This document shows positions 9,606 to 18,366 of a stretch of DNA of 64,000 nucleotides, in pieces (positions within the stretch are counted from its first letter, which is position 1; each line of letters starts with the position of its first letter). The DNA lies in contig NW_005179015.1 in the NCBI RefSeq assembly GCF_000350225.1, positions 62,001 through 126,000 on the forward strand. Reading direction: 5' to 3'. Source of the DNA: Chondrus crispus. Its lineage: Eukaryota; Rhodophyta; Florideophyceae; Gigartinales; Gigartinaceae. A program made the translations under genes and the position numbers. The notes beneath the pieces were generated by a model, which did no database searches, had not been told where the DNA came from, and saw only the letters and a list, made by a program, of their open reading frames with translations.

Positions 9606-11563
9606 GTCACCACTGACAGCTGTTGCCTCATCATGCGTTGCCGTTGTACCTGAGGATTGTAGTTCGCCCGAACAGAGAACAATTGCCTCAGAAACCGAGC
9701 AATCCGATAGATTGTTCGAAGCATTGACGCATGTGATCCAAGAGTCATTTCGTCACCACAATGGCAATAGGCGCAGACGAAGCGCAGAGCAATTCGCAAG
9801 ATGTTAATGTTGCGCTTGATCTCTGTGACACGGTTTTCGCCGTTCGAACCACCAGTGACGGTGACCTGATAAGTCGCCTGTATCACCAGGTCTTTGCTTT
9901 CCGATATAAGAGCAGCCAGAAGCTTCCGATTGGTGACGGATGTGTGTGTATCCCACCCTACAGTAGTGTCAGGGATCTCGGAAGCGGGGACGGATTCCGC
10001 ATCACTGTGCAAAAATCGAAAGGTGGGTGACGAGTGAGAGCGATGGAAAGAGTCATATTCACTCCAGTTAACCAGTAGAAAGAGGCCGCTCTCGAACATT
10101 TTGACCTTTGAGCGATCCCGAGAGATTCTCAAACAGTCGTTAATAATAGTGACGATCCTCTTGCATATGAACAGATGTTTGCGCCTAGTCGGGCAGGAGG
10201 GATCCGGAGGTAACTCGGCCTTCACGCACTCGTGATGCATTCGCGCGGTGTGCAGCGTTTGCTTGTCCAAAACACCTGGTTGCAGCCAAGAAGGCTTCGT
10301 AGAAACAGAAACATCAATTTCATTGCGGTCAGCATCCCTATCAATAAAGGCTTTGGTTGTTGTAAATTCTGCCGCATATGCTCGTATACTTTCGTCGGAG
10401 AGATTTCTTGCGTTCATCACCGCACGTTTGGCTGTACTGAAGCGAAAACTTGCATGCTTTTTGCCCAGTCCGTGTTTGAATTCTGAACGAGATTTGTTAT
10501 GTTTGAGCCCGAACAAGAGGACGCTGACGACACGCGATGTCATCCGGGGGTCATCCTGGTTATTGTGATAGACATCCATAAACGAAGATAGAGTCTGTGC
10601 AAGCGATCTTGACACGGTATCCGCGTTCACTGCCGCATTGATTTCGATAATAACTGTGGGGTTGTCTTTGAGAACGTCCTTTTCCAGGTTCTTAGTTGCA
10701 CCTTTCCGAGACCCTCCCTGCACCCTTGATCGAGATGGTATTCGCGAACTACCTGCAGAGCTTTGAAGAATGAGGAGTTTGATGTCCTCTAAACTGGACG
10801 CCGTATTGGCATTGCTTTTCACTAGGTCTGATAATGTGGCATTGCAGCTGGCCAGCTCTTCTGCCAACCTCTTGTGCATTGCCACTATGGATCGCTGCAA
10901 CTCAGTGCTCTCAAGCGCGGATGAATTCGATCGGGGTGCGTGCAAGGTAGGGCTCGAACGTGCGGCAGGCTGTAACTCGGTGCTCTCAAGCGCAGATGAA
11001 TTCGACAGGGGTACCCGCGCAGTAGGGTTCGAACGTGTGGCCTCAGTCTGAGAGGGTCTTAGTCTTCGACGCTTCTCGGCGCTTCCAATTCCGGCCTGTA
11101 ATGGCAATGGACGCCTCTTATGCGCGGACACTGTACGTCGCAGACCCATGTTTCCTTGTGCTTCTTTTTGGGGGCTGGATGATGGCGAAGCTATGACTTG
11201 GAATGAAGGTCCCACAGAATCTGTCCGAAATCGCAAACGGGAAGATCTCCGCCGTGTCTTATCTGCACCCGAAGACGCTGGTGTGTGTGATTGAAGGGAA
11301 GAAGGTTCTGTAGTGTGAAGAGGTTGGCGCGGTGATGAAGGAGGCGACGACGTGTCTGGAGAAGGAGGTCGGTGAGATGCGAGAACGGCTGATTTCGCGC
11401 GAGGGGGTAACGAAGATCGCAGATTTGATGGAGGAGGACAAGTGGTGCGTTCGGAAGTCGAAATGTTTTCCTGGGGTGTGAGGAGTGCCTTCGAAGTTGA
11501 AGGGATGTTTTCGGAACCACTATGCGTAAAACGCCGTACATACCGCCTGAAAGAATTGCCCAT
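9602..11563 (-). CDS. 653-aa protein of unknown function
   Basis: Start chosen at the ATG at 11561-11563 (MGNSFRRYVRRF); sequence further upstream in the same frame is only the shadow of a GC-rich gene on the other strand. Residues 1-220 are Ser/Pro/Arg-rich and probably disordered. A 25-codon tandem duplication gives two SNSSALESTELQ copies, followed by a predicted coiled coil (MHKRLAEELASCNATLSDLV). The C-terminal 350 residues look globular and mostly helical (FMDVYHNNQDDPRMTSR; LFICKRIVTIINDC). No known fold recognised. It may be transposon-encoded or a lineage-specific nuclear protein, and is the longest uninterrupted frame in the host-fragment region. Confidence 0.45.
   Translation of the reverse strand: MGNSFRRYVRRFTHSGSENIPSTSKALLTPQENISTSERTTCPPPSNLRSSLPPRAKSAVLASHRPPSPDTSSPPSSPRQPLHTTEPSSLQSHTPASSGADKTRRRSSRLRFRTDSVGPSFQVIASPSSSPQKEAQGNMGLRRTVSAHKRRPLPLQAGIGSAEKRRRLRPSQTEATRSNPTARVPLSNSSALESTELQPAARSSPTLHAPRSNSSALESTELQRSIVAMHKRLAEELASCNATLSDLVKSNANTASSLEDIKLLILQSSAGSSRIPSRSRVQGGSRKGATKNLEKDVLKDNPTVIIEINAAVNADTVSRSLAQTLSSFMDVYHNNQDDPRMTSRVVSVLLFGLKHNKSRSEFKHGLGKKHASFRFSTAKRAVMNARNLSDESIRAYAAEFTTTKAFIDRDADRNEIDVSVSTKPSWLQPGVLDKQTLHTARMHHECVKAELPPDPSCPTRRKHLFICKRIVTIINDCLRISRDRSKVKMFESGLFLLVNWSEYDSFHRSHSSPTFRFLHSDAESVPASEIPDTTVGWDTHTSVTNRKLLAALISESKDLVIQATYQVTVTGGSNGENRVTEIKRNINILRIALRFVCAYCHCGDEMTLGSHASMLRTIYRIARFLRQLFSVRANYNPQVQRQRMMRQQLSVVT
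10895..11044. repeat. 75-bp tandem duplication inside the 653-aa gene
   Basis: The sequence CTCAGTGCTCTCAAGCGC and its surroundings at 10895 recur 75 bases later at 10970 with a few changes, giving two in-frame copies of about 25 codons. Because the period is a multiple of three the frame is kept, unlike the 70-bp duplication at 4407. Confidence 0.75.
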
Positions 11564-11680
11564 CACGTTGGGAAGCGCGGCAAACTCGAACTGCGACTGT
11601 TTGTGCAGATCACTTAACTGTTTCGCGGGAAAACATTTTTCAAAAGTATGTATTAGTTGATTGCAAAGACAGCTTCTACC

Positions 11681-12435
11681 ATGCCCGCCACTTCCACCAT
11701 TCGCACGCTGCGCCGCCCGCGCGCGCCACCCCCGGGGCCGATGTGCCGGCGCTGCGCGCCCGCGCCGGCCTTCGCGCTGCCGCCGCCGGTCTTGGTGGGC
11801 GTGCTGGCGGTGGTGTCCGTGTCGGTGACGCTGGCCTTCAACACACTTCTGCCGCCGCGCGCGTCTCGCTGCCGCGCCTAGCGCGCCGCCTGCGCCTGCT
11901 GCTGCCGCGCGCGTCGCGCCGCGCGTCGCGCCGCCCGCCGCCCGCGCCCGCCGCCGCGCGCCCGCCGCCCGACCCCGTGGCCCAGCTGGACGGGCTGCGC
12001 GCGTGCGCCGTGGCACAGCTGGACAACGAGCGCATCGCCTCGGCCGCGCGCCTCTCGCACGACGACTTCGTCACCCTGCCCGGCCTCCAGCGCCGCGAGC
12101 TGCTTGCCACCGCCTTCGCCGAGATCGCCAACGCCCCGCCGCACAAGCGAGCCCCGCCCGCGCGCACGGTCGCTCCCGCCGTCGACGCTTCCACCCCCGC
12201 CGCAGGCGATGGCCGCGCCGCCGTCAGGCCGGCGCGCTCCTTCTGGAACGCCGCCGAGAGCGTCAATGGTCGCGCCGCCGCGCTCGGCTTCGTGCTTTGC
12301 TTCGCAAGGGAGGTGCTCGAGCCCGGACATCCGTCGCTTGTGGACCAGGTCGTCGATGTCGTCGTCCCTATCGCGCAGAAGACGCCCCCGTTTCTTGTCG
12401 CCGTCGTCGACCAGATCGTCGACTTGCTCACGTGA
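11681..12435 (+). pseudogene. LHC/HLIP-superfamily (ELIP/one-helix-like) plastid protein
   Basis: GC-rich gene whose C-terminal part, in the frame open to 12435, contains FWNAAESVNGRAAALGFVL (about 12241-12300). This is the ExxNGRxA chlorophyll-binding helix of the LHC/HLIP/ELIP family, followed by one further hydrophobic helix (FLVAVVDQIVDLL). Such proteins sit in the thylakoid membrane and bind or dissipate chlorophyll excitation. The ATG at 11681 opens a Ser/Thr/Arg/Pro-rich leader with a hydrophobic segment, like a plastid targeting peptide, but in another frame that stops near 11881. A frameshift near 11860 or an intron must join them. This is the clearest sign of a photosynthetic host. 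Confidence 0.6.
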
Positions 12436-12579
12436 TTACCGCGCGGAGGGCCAGGGGAGGGAAGGCCCGCGTTTGGGGACTATCGTAGTGTAGATACGCG
12501 TCGTAGAGTAGTGCGCGTGGTACTTGTTCGTCCTATCCGCTCGCGTTGACGCCGGGGGGGGGGCGAGGGAGCCCGTCTC

Positions 12580-13463
12580 TTGCATGTTGACGCCGAGTGC
12601 CGTTTCGAGGGCCGAAGGTTTTGCCGAAACGCCTCCCGTGCTCGACTCAAGATCAGTCTCCATCCCAACAACATTCGGAATAAATTGTTCCAATTTCTCC
12701 CTCCCGTGCCTGCGCCGGCCGGCCAAACTTCCACTACCCCATCCCATTCCCTTACTCCCACCAACCCACCACCAAAAGTTTGGGAAAACCTAATCGCCCT
12801 TATCAGCACTTGCGAACAGCACCAGGCAGCTACTTCCCTCGCCAAGAAAGTGCTTGTCCTCATCAAGTCTGGAAAAGTTGTCAGTGGTGATTTTTCTAGT
12901 AGCGGAACGGAAGGCCCCGACGGTGTGGATCCCAAAGACCCTCACACCTGGTCTATGAACCACTTTGCGAACATGCTAGAATCAAAAACTTGTCCCTTGT
13001 CAAGAAAATCGCACGATGTGTTGACGGCCAAGGTTCTCATCCCGTTTCGAGGGCGCGATGAGGAGAGAGCTCTCTGCGCATGGTTATCTTCAGAGGGCAA
13101 TCTGAAACAGTTGCAGGGCATTTGCGATACCATGCTTTCCCTGCCCCCGCTCACATTGAAGTCATTACACTCGGCCATCCGGTCTCAAATGAAAAATATG
13201 ACCGCATGCAGAGTCAGGGACAACTATCTGGTGCAGACGTGCTTCAGCTCCCTTTCCAAACAAGAAAATTTTTTAAAGCAGCAACGGCTTTGCCATCGGC
13301 GAACACAAATGTGGACTTGTGGCTTGATTATCTGGATTTCGAAAGGCGCATTGCACGCGAATCAAAGCTGGCAACAAAAGTCAACTGGCAGGCATTGAAG
13401 ACTTTAGACGCAAAGCGAGGAGAGCTCTTTACAGAGAGACAAATTCTCCGCAACCTTGCATGA
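12580..13463 (+). pseudogene. UTP6: UTP6 (U3 snoRNP protein) C-terminal fragment
   Basis: Resembles the C-terminal HAT repeats of UTP6, a small-subunit processome factor acting in the nucleolus. Frame 1 (12580-13195) includes NLKQLQGICDTMLSLPPLTL and KSLHSAIRSQ; a frameshift near 13185 moves to the frame carrying TNVDLWLDYLDFERR and KVNWQALKTLDAKRG, which parallels the family end 'DLW..Y..FE....A..IYWRA.K.L'. The stop at 13461-13463 is at the expected C-terminus. The N-terminal UTP6 domain is absent. Upstream Pro/Ser/Thr-rich sequence (12660-12780) may belong to the same protein or a different fragment. Confidence 0.6.
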
Positions 13464-13773
13464 AGAACAGCGTGCTGCTCTGGAGCGTGTTGGTAAAACG
13501 CTTGGGACGCACCATACTCGCACTGATAGATGTCAGACCTCTCAATGACTGATTCTAACACGGGCCGTTTTATCCATCGGGCTGAAACACATTCAATGCA
13601 ATACAACATTACGCTCCACTGTTCTACTGCGTACTACCAACTCGCATGTCTAAATTCCGAGCATTGTGGCGAGCCTTTTTTTGCCACAGATCTGTCTCAG
13701 AAGCAGCGCATGTTTTGCCAGGTGAAGCCCACGATAGTATGGGTGTGAGGGGGGGGTAGGCGGGCAAGTTGAT

Positions 13774-15165
13774 TTACCGCACAGCATCTTCAACAGTGCT
13801 ATCGCCCTCTTCGACGAGTTCGGCGCGCTCTTCTCTAGTCCATTCATCTTTGGTGCCGATGGAGACTTTTGAAGCACTGAAAAGGCGCTGTTGGCATATG
13901 ACGGCAATGGCCATCATGCCGGCACACAGCCAGAAGACGGTGGTATTCTCATAGTTTTTGTACAGAATGAGGCAGACTATGAGATTCAAAGGAAGACGAA
14001 AGTAGTTCATAATGGCGGATCGGGTGACCTCGGGAACATACTTTGCTCGCATGGTACCCATAGCCGGAAAGTACAAACTGCAAATGACCTCAAACGCAAG
14101 CAGAGCGCCGTACACCTCCCATACATTGGATGATATGGTGGTGACGACAAAGCAAACGACGCCTATGATGTACATATTGCGCATGAATAGCTCAGCGGGT
14201 TGTGTCTTCATAAGAAAGACGAATAAAATGCTTCCAATTATGAAGCAAACCATGAAGGAACTAAAGATCATGCCATGCGGAATCTCGCCAAGTGACATGG
14301 CATGCGACGCGGCCTGTAGCGCCGGGGTCCAACTGAAGACCATGAGATACATGGCAGACTCAAAGCAGGACTGAATGATGCCGACAAGCAAGATCTTCTC
14401 ATCGGCAATCATCATATGCCAGGCACTGCGCAAGCCGCCGGTGACGGTCTGCCTACTATCGCCAAAGTTCTCGGACCAGGACAACATGACAATGAGGCCC
14501 GTGGCGGCGAGGATGACAGCGGCCGTATCAAACGGGGTGACCTTTCCAAACTGGGCAGCGACCATGCCAGCAATCTGGCCTGCGACAATGGCGACGACAG
14601 CATTCCCAAACTAGGCCTTTGAAAAAGTGTCGGCGATGAGGTTGGGATCAAAGCCGCGGTTGTTATGCTCCGACACAAGCCACGACTCAAAGGCCGAGAA
14701 GAGGATGCTGGTAGCAATGCCCGCCAGCAGCCTGCCGACCATCAAGGTAGCAAAGTTCGGCGAGTGCTTGGTCATGCAGGACAGGGCGTACGTGATGACG
14801 AAGACTAGGACGTTAAACTTGCGGCCATACTTGTCGGCGATGGAGCCGATAAAAGTGCCGAGGATGGCGGACGAGCCAAAGCCGGCGATGAAGAGCTGGG
14901 CGATCTCCTTCCCGTAGCCGTACGCGGCGTACAGCGCGTAGACGTAGGGCCCCTGCAGCCAGTCGGCCGCGATGGCCAGCAGGTAACGACCAGTTAGTTG
15001 TTCTGGAAGGCTGGTGGTACGGCAGGCGCTCGGCGCGCGGGCCCAGGAAGAGGGCGTAGCCGCGGATCACCTGGGCGTCGATGTCAAGCAGCGCATCTGC
15101 CAGGCCCAGGCGGCACAGGGCGTCGTGTCTTGGACGGTGTTTGGACGGCGGGTGACCACGCACGT
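13774..15165 (-). pseudogene. MFSD5/MOT2-like molybdate-anion transporter (MFS), broken
   Basis: Minus-strand major facilitator superfamily protein of the MFSD5/MOT2 molybdate transporter family. Conserved blocks in order: LAIAADWLQGPYVYALY, DKYGRKFNVLVF, SCMTKHSPNFATLMVGRLL, ATSILFSAFESWLVSEH, VGIIQSCFESAMYLMVFSWT, CSLYFPAMGTMRAKYVPE and MNYFRLPLNLIVCL, with about 11 hydrophobic helices. A TAG at 14611-14613 interrupts the conserved SKA_FGN block, and the N-terminal part changes frame near 14995 next to a TAA. The C-terminus (13774) is complete, ending in an acidic cytosolic tail. Two lesions make it a pseudogene unless they are sequencing errors. Confidence 0.8.
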
Positions 15166-15319
15166 GTGGGGGATCGTGGCCGGGTGGTGGCCGGTGGGGG
15201 ATAGGGCGGCGGTGAGGTGGCGGGGGCGGGGGGGTGTTGCATGGTGCGCGCGGGGGGAAAGGACGCTAGAGTAGAGCAGGCAGCAGACGACGAGGATGGA
15301 GAGCGTGCGGCGCACGATG

Positions 15320-15580
15320 GCGCGTCGCGGCTTAGTGAAACATCGAGGTCGAGGCCGCACGCATGTCCCACGGCGACGCACGCTGGTGCCAAGCCTGCGT
15401 CCAGCGTAGTAGCCTCGTGCAGAAACCGGCGCGCGACCTCGTTCTTGCCGCACGCGAAGGAGTATTAGCTGACGGCCATCCATCTGACGGCGCTCTTCGG
15501 ATCACGGTCCACCAGCCAGTGGGCTTCTTGCAGACGAAGAATAACGGCACCCGACTTGCGAAATTCGACGAGCTATGAAG
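15320..15580 (-). pseudogene. CDC16: CDC16/APC6 TPR fragment
   Basis: About 85 codons of TPR sequence resembling CDC16 (APC6), a scaffold subunit of the anaphase-promoting complex. It reads ILRLQEAHWLVDRDPKSAVR and WMAVS, then a TAA at 15465-15467 where the family has Gly/Cys, then YSFACGKNEVARRFLHEATT and LAPACVAVGHACGL. This follows the CDC16 pattern 'LVD..P..P.SWFAVG.YY...K.E.ARR.L.KAT.L......AW.A.GH'. It lies immediately upstream of the MFSD5 remnant on the same strand with only GC-rich filler between, so two unrelated genes are fused head to tail. Confidence 0.65.
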
Positions 15581-15634
15581 AGATGAGGGAAGGCCACTCC
15601 GGTGGCACTCCGCACAAGAAACGGCGGGGGGATG

Positions 15635-16678
15635 CTACTGCGGTGGCACTCCGCATGTGATACGATAGCACTGCACGGTTGACCCAGATTTCCGCCCTGC
15701 TGTACCTACTGTTACCAAAAACGATACAGGAACCAAGCTCCCAAACAACACGGTTACAGATAACATATACGGTAAATCCACGCCCGATGGATGAAAGGAA
15801 GACGGCAACCACACTGATTTCAGTCCTGCCATCCCCAGACCGGCATCAGCCTCTCTGAGCTGATAGGTCACTATAAAGGCAGGCCCGAACCTCAGAAGCG
15901 CTGCCATGGTAAACAGAACAAACGTCGCTGCTCTTTTTCGCAGCAAACCAGGAATGCAAAACGCAAAAGTAAAGAGAAAGCCTAGAGAACATAACTTGGG
16001 CGACATTGCTTCGAAGTCAGAAAGCGAAAACAAAGCAGACAATAATCGTATCAATCTCGCCTTCATCCCAGTCTCAGGCACCCCGTTAAACGAAAACGGG
16101 TGCGAAGCATGCCGCTGCGAAGCTGAATGAATGGTGAGCAGATGCGGTTGTCCATCGTCATACAGGGACGCATTCCACGGTACCCCATACGCAATCACGC
16201 AAACCTCAGGAGCACTCTTCTCAGACTGCTCCCCTGTTCGCTTCTCGCAGTTGGACGATAACCTCTTCACAACACCCAGTGGCACTCCATCAACACGAGC
16301 CTCCAGCTTGGACCCCTCCATCACGCGTTGAGGCCCGACAAGCCGCACATGTGAAGACATCAACGCACCCCACCCTGCGCCGACACTCTGGGTCAAACGG
16401 GATGACACGGTCATTGCGTAGTCAGATATACCATGAAGGTCTTCCTCATCTGATGAGTCTTCATTGTCGTTCCCCATGTCAGACGCTCTGACGGCCTTAC
16501 CATCGTCTGTAAATAAGAGACGATTGGCACTAGGCATTGCTTTTAGCAAGTCCAGTTTTCGCCTCTTGCGTTTCCGCATCAGAATCACCTCGGAAACCTC
16601 ATAAATGCTGTCACCCGCCTCGTTAACATTTGACGAGTTAATTTTGTGATTGCAAGTCATTTCCTCGCTTTTAAACAA
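15635..16678 (-). CDS. TMEM62-like protein, C-terminal half
   Basis: 347-codon open frame resembling the C-terminal part of TMEM62-family proteins (metallophosphoesterase-Ig-transmembrane). After an acidic, Ser-rich N-terminus (DNEDSSDEEDLHGISD) comes an Ig-like segment with EARVDGVPLG and YGVPWNASLYDDGQPHLLTI, like the family's 'ID....YGVPWNA...DDG.H.L.V', then hydrophobic helices near residues 225-260, 265-285 and 310-330. The catalytic metallophosphoesterase domain is missing, so this is a truncated or partial copy. A start at the ATG at 16676-16678 is possible but not supported by a promoter. The family call is tentative. Confidence 0.45.
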   Translation of the reverse strand: MFKSEEMTCNHKINSSNVNEAGDSIYEVSEVILMRKRKRRKLDLLKAMPSANRLLFTDDGKAVRASDMGNDNEDSSDEEDLHGISDYAMTVSSRLTQSVGAGWGALMSSHVRLVGPQRVMEGSKLEARVDGVPLGVVKRLSSNCEKRTGEQSEKSAPEVCVIAYGVPWNASLYDDGQPHLLTIHSASQRHASHPFSFNGVPETGMKARLIRLLSALFSLSDFEAMSPKLCSLGFLFTFAFCIPGLLRKRAATFVLFTMAALLRFGPAFIVTYQLREADAGLGMAGLKSVWLPSSFHPSGVDLPYMLSVTVLFGSLVPVSFLVTVGTAGRKSGSTVQCYRITCGVPPQ

Positions 16679-17066
16679 TATTTGGAATGTTCATAAACAA
16701 AACTTCTGTTGTTTCAGAAAAAGTGGCGATGTACCGTTCATAGACAACATTGAGAATGTTTCTTTGGTCTATATGTATTGCCGCCACACATACAATAGTA
16801 CTGTCATTAATGCAATCTAATTACCGTCTTTGGACAATAATAGTAATGTTTTCCATGTCAAAAACATTGCTTTTGGACAACGTTTCGTTATTTCTTTAAA
16901 ACTATCGTCCAAAAACAATACTTTTTATTGTTTTTCACGGTTTTGCCTCCGCAGTGTACAAAGCTATCTGACGTTACTGTTGAGAATAAAACAACAGATT
17001 CTTCTATACAGCAGTCCGTGACATTCCCGGGCACAACTGACCAACGCCTCACGGCCAACACTTCCA
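16679..17066. other. AT-rich intergenic stretch
   Basis: No gene. AT-rich, with recurrent short ACATTG/CAATGTT and AAAACATTG/CAATAC words in both orientations that give several weak dyads, for example around 16740-16770 and 16840-16920. It could hold promoters for the minus-strand gene downstream, but no clear TATA box was identified. Confidence 0.4.
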
Positions 17067-18366
17067 TTAATGCCCCTTTTTCTCAGATCTATCCGCCATT
17101 GGCAATCCTGCCATGGTAACACCCTCTTCAAACTCCCCCTGCACTTCTTCCATGTCTTCGGGCACAGTTGTACCAATATGTCCTTCTCCGTTCTCGTCCA
17201 GCCACTTCACTGCAGAAATACGGCCGTCCATCCACAAATAAGTAAGGCCAGGTAGTCGGCTTCTTGGTTTTTTCAATGATCATTAAGTTCACTATTGCCT
17301 GAGGGTCGCCGTCTAGAAATGCGCTCATAGGCAAACAGACAAGAAGAATGACCCCCGCAATAATTGGTAGATACATAATCTTTAGCTTGGTGGAAGAGAA
17401 CGAACCAAAGATTACTCCACGTTTTTCAACAAACGCTTGTTCTTCAAGGTTTTGCACAACTCCTAACGTGCTGCTACCACCAACGAATCCTGTCGCTTCC
17501 GCAGCAGCAAGCCCCAGCTCAACCATATCAAGATTACTATACCCGCTGAACTACGGTATGTGTGGATCCGAAAGAGTGCAGTTCTTCGCGGCGGCCCCGT
17601 CTAAGAATGCTTGCATGAACACCTCATTGACATTGTCATCGAGCTTAGTAGCAAGAACGTTTTCAAAAATTTGCCTAAACTGAATTTTGGACGTGATTGG
17701 AGCCCCTGCCGCCGTATACATCATGAGGAGGGTGCTGCCTCCACGTACAAATTCATAATCAACGTTTCCATTCAGGGGCTCCTGGTTCGTAGGCGTTGCA
17801 GACACGCACGACGAAAAGACACCTCCCAGTTGTTCTCTGCGCCTCTCGGGCATTGAAATTAGGCAATTCCCGCTTCGGACCCTCGTCAGGCCATCGTGTG
17901 CGTACTTGACGACTACACCGACATTGTCGGATCTCAATGGAGTCACTTCTTGGCTAAAAAACAGTAGAGAGAGCTGTAATGCAACTGCTAACCCGTGCAA
18001 CAGAATTGCCTTGCATATGCGCCTCCGAGCGACTTGCTGGGAAGGTGTTGTACTGGTCTTCATAGCCTTGCTAATGCTGATTTCGGGTTGCACTTTGAGC
18101 CACTTTATCCACGTGTTGAAATTGAAGATTTCATTGTATGCGACCATGTCAAAGTAGTTGCCGACTTGGAGTTCGTTTTTCTCTCCGCGATGACGAAGTA
18201 GGCTGACGGTGACTATATTGATGAGAGAGATGATGATCAGGGTGAAAAGTGAAATGAAAGAGTTTTCCAATGCCTCGTTGCTGAAGAAAACCTCGGAAAC
18301 GGGGAGCGAAAACTTGATCGGCACAGTATTTTGCTCCATGACGCTATTTTCAAGAGCGGGTCCCAC
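17067..18366 (-). pseudogene. Multi-pass or anchored membrane protein of unknown family, broken
   Basis: A minus-strand frame runs from 18366 to 17551, meets a TAG at 17551-17553, and continues in the same frame to 17128, so a single nonsense codon divides one protein. Near 17275 it shifts frame and the rest (17276-17067) ends in the acidic tail VPEDMEEVQGEFEEGVTMAG. Hydrophobic segments are NSFISLFTLIIISLINIVTV, LHGLAVALQLSLLFF and IMYLPIIAGVILLVC, flanking a large extracytosolic-looking domain with Cys pairs. I do not recognise the family. Length about 430 residues. Confidence 0.5.

Noticed and set aside
11564-12016. N-terminal extension of the minus-strand 653-aa frame
   Set aside because: It is an Ala/Arg-rich shadow of the GC-rich LHC-like gene on the plus strand; the ATG at 11563 gives a more natural protein.
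14611-14613. TAG as a recoded amino acid in MFSD5
   Set aside because: No sign of a variant code: other genes such as the intact pogo-like transposase use normal stops, and TAA, TAG and TGA all appear as lesions.
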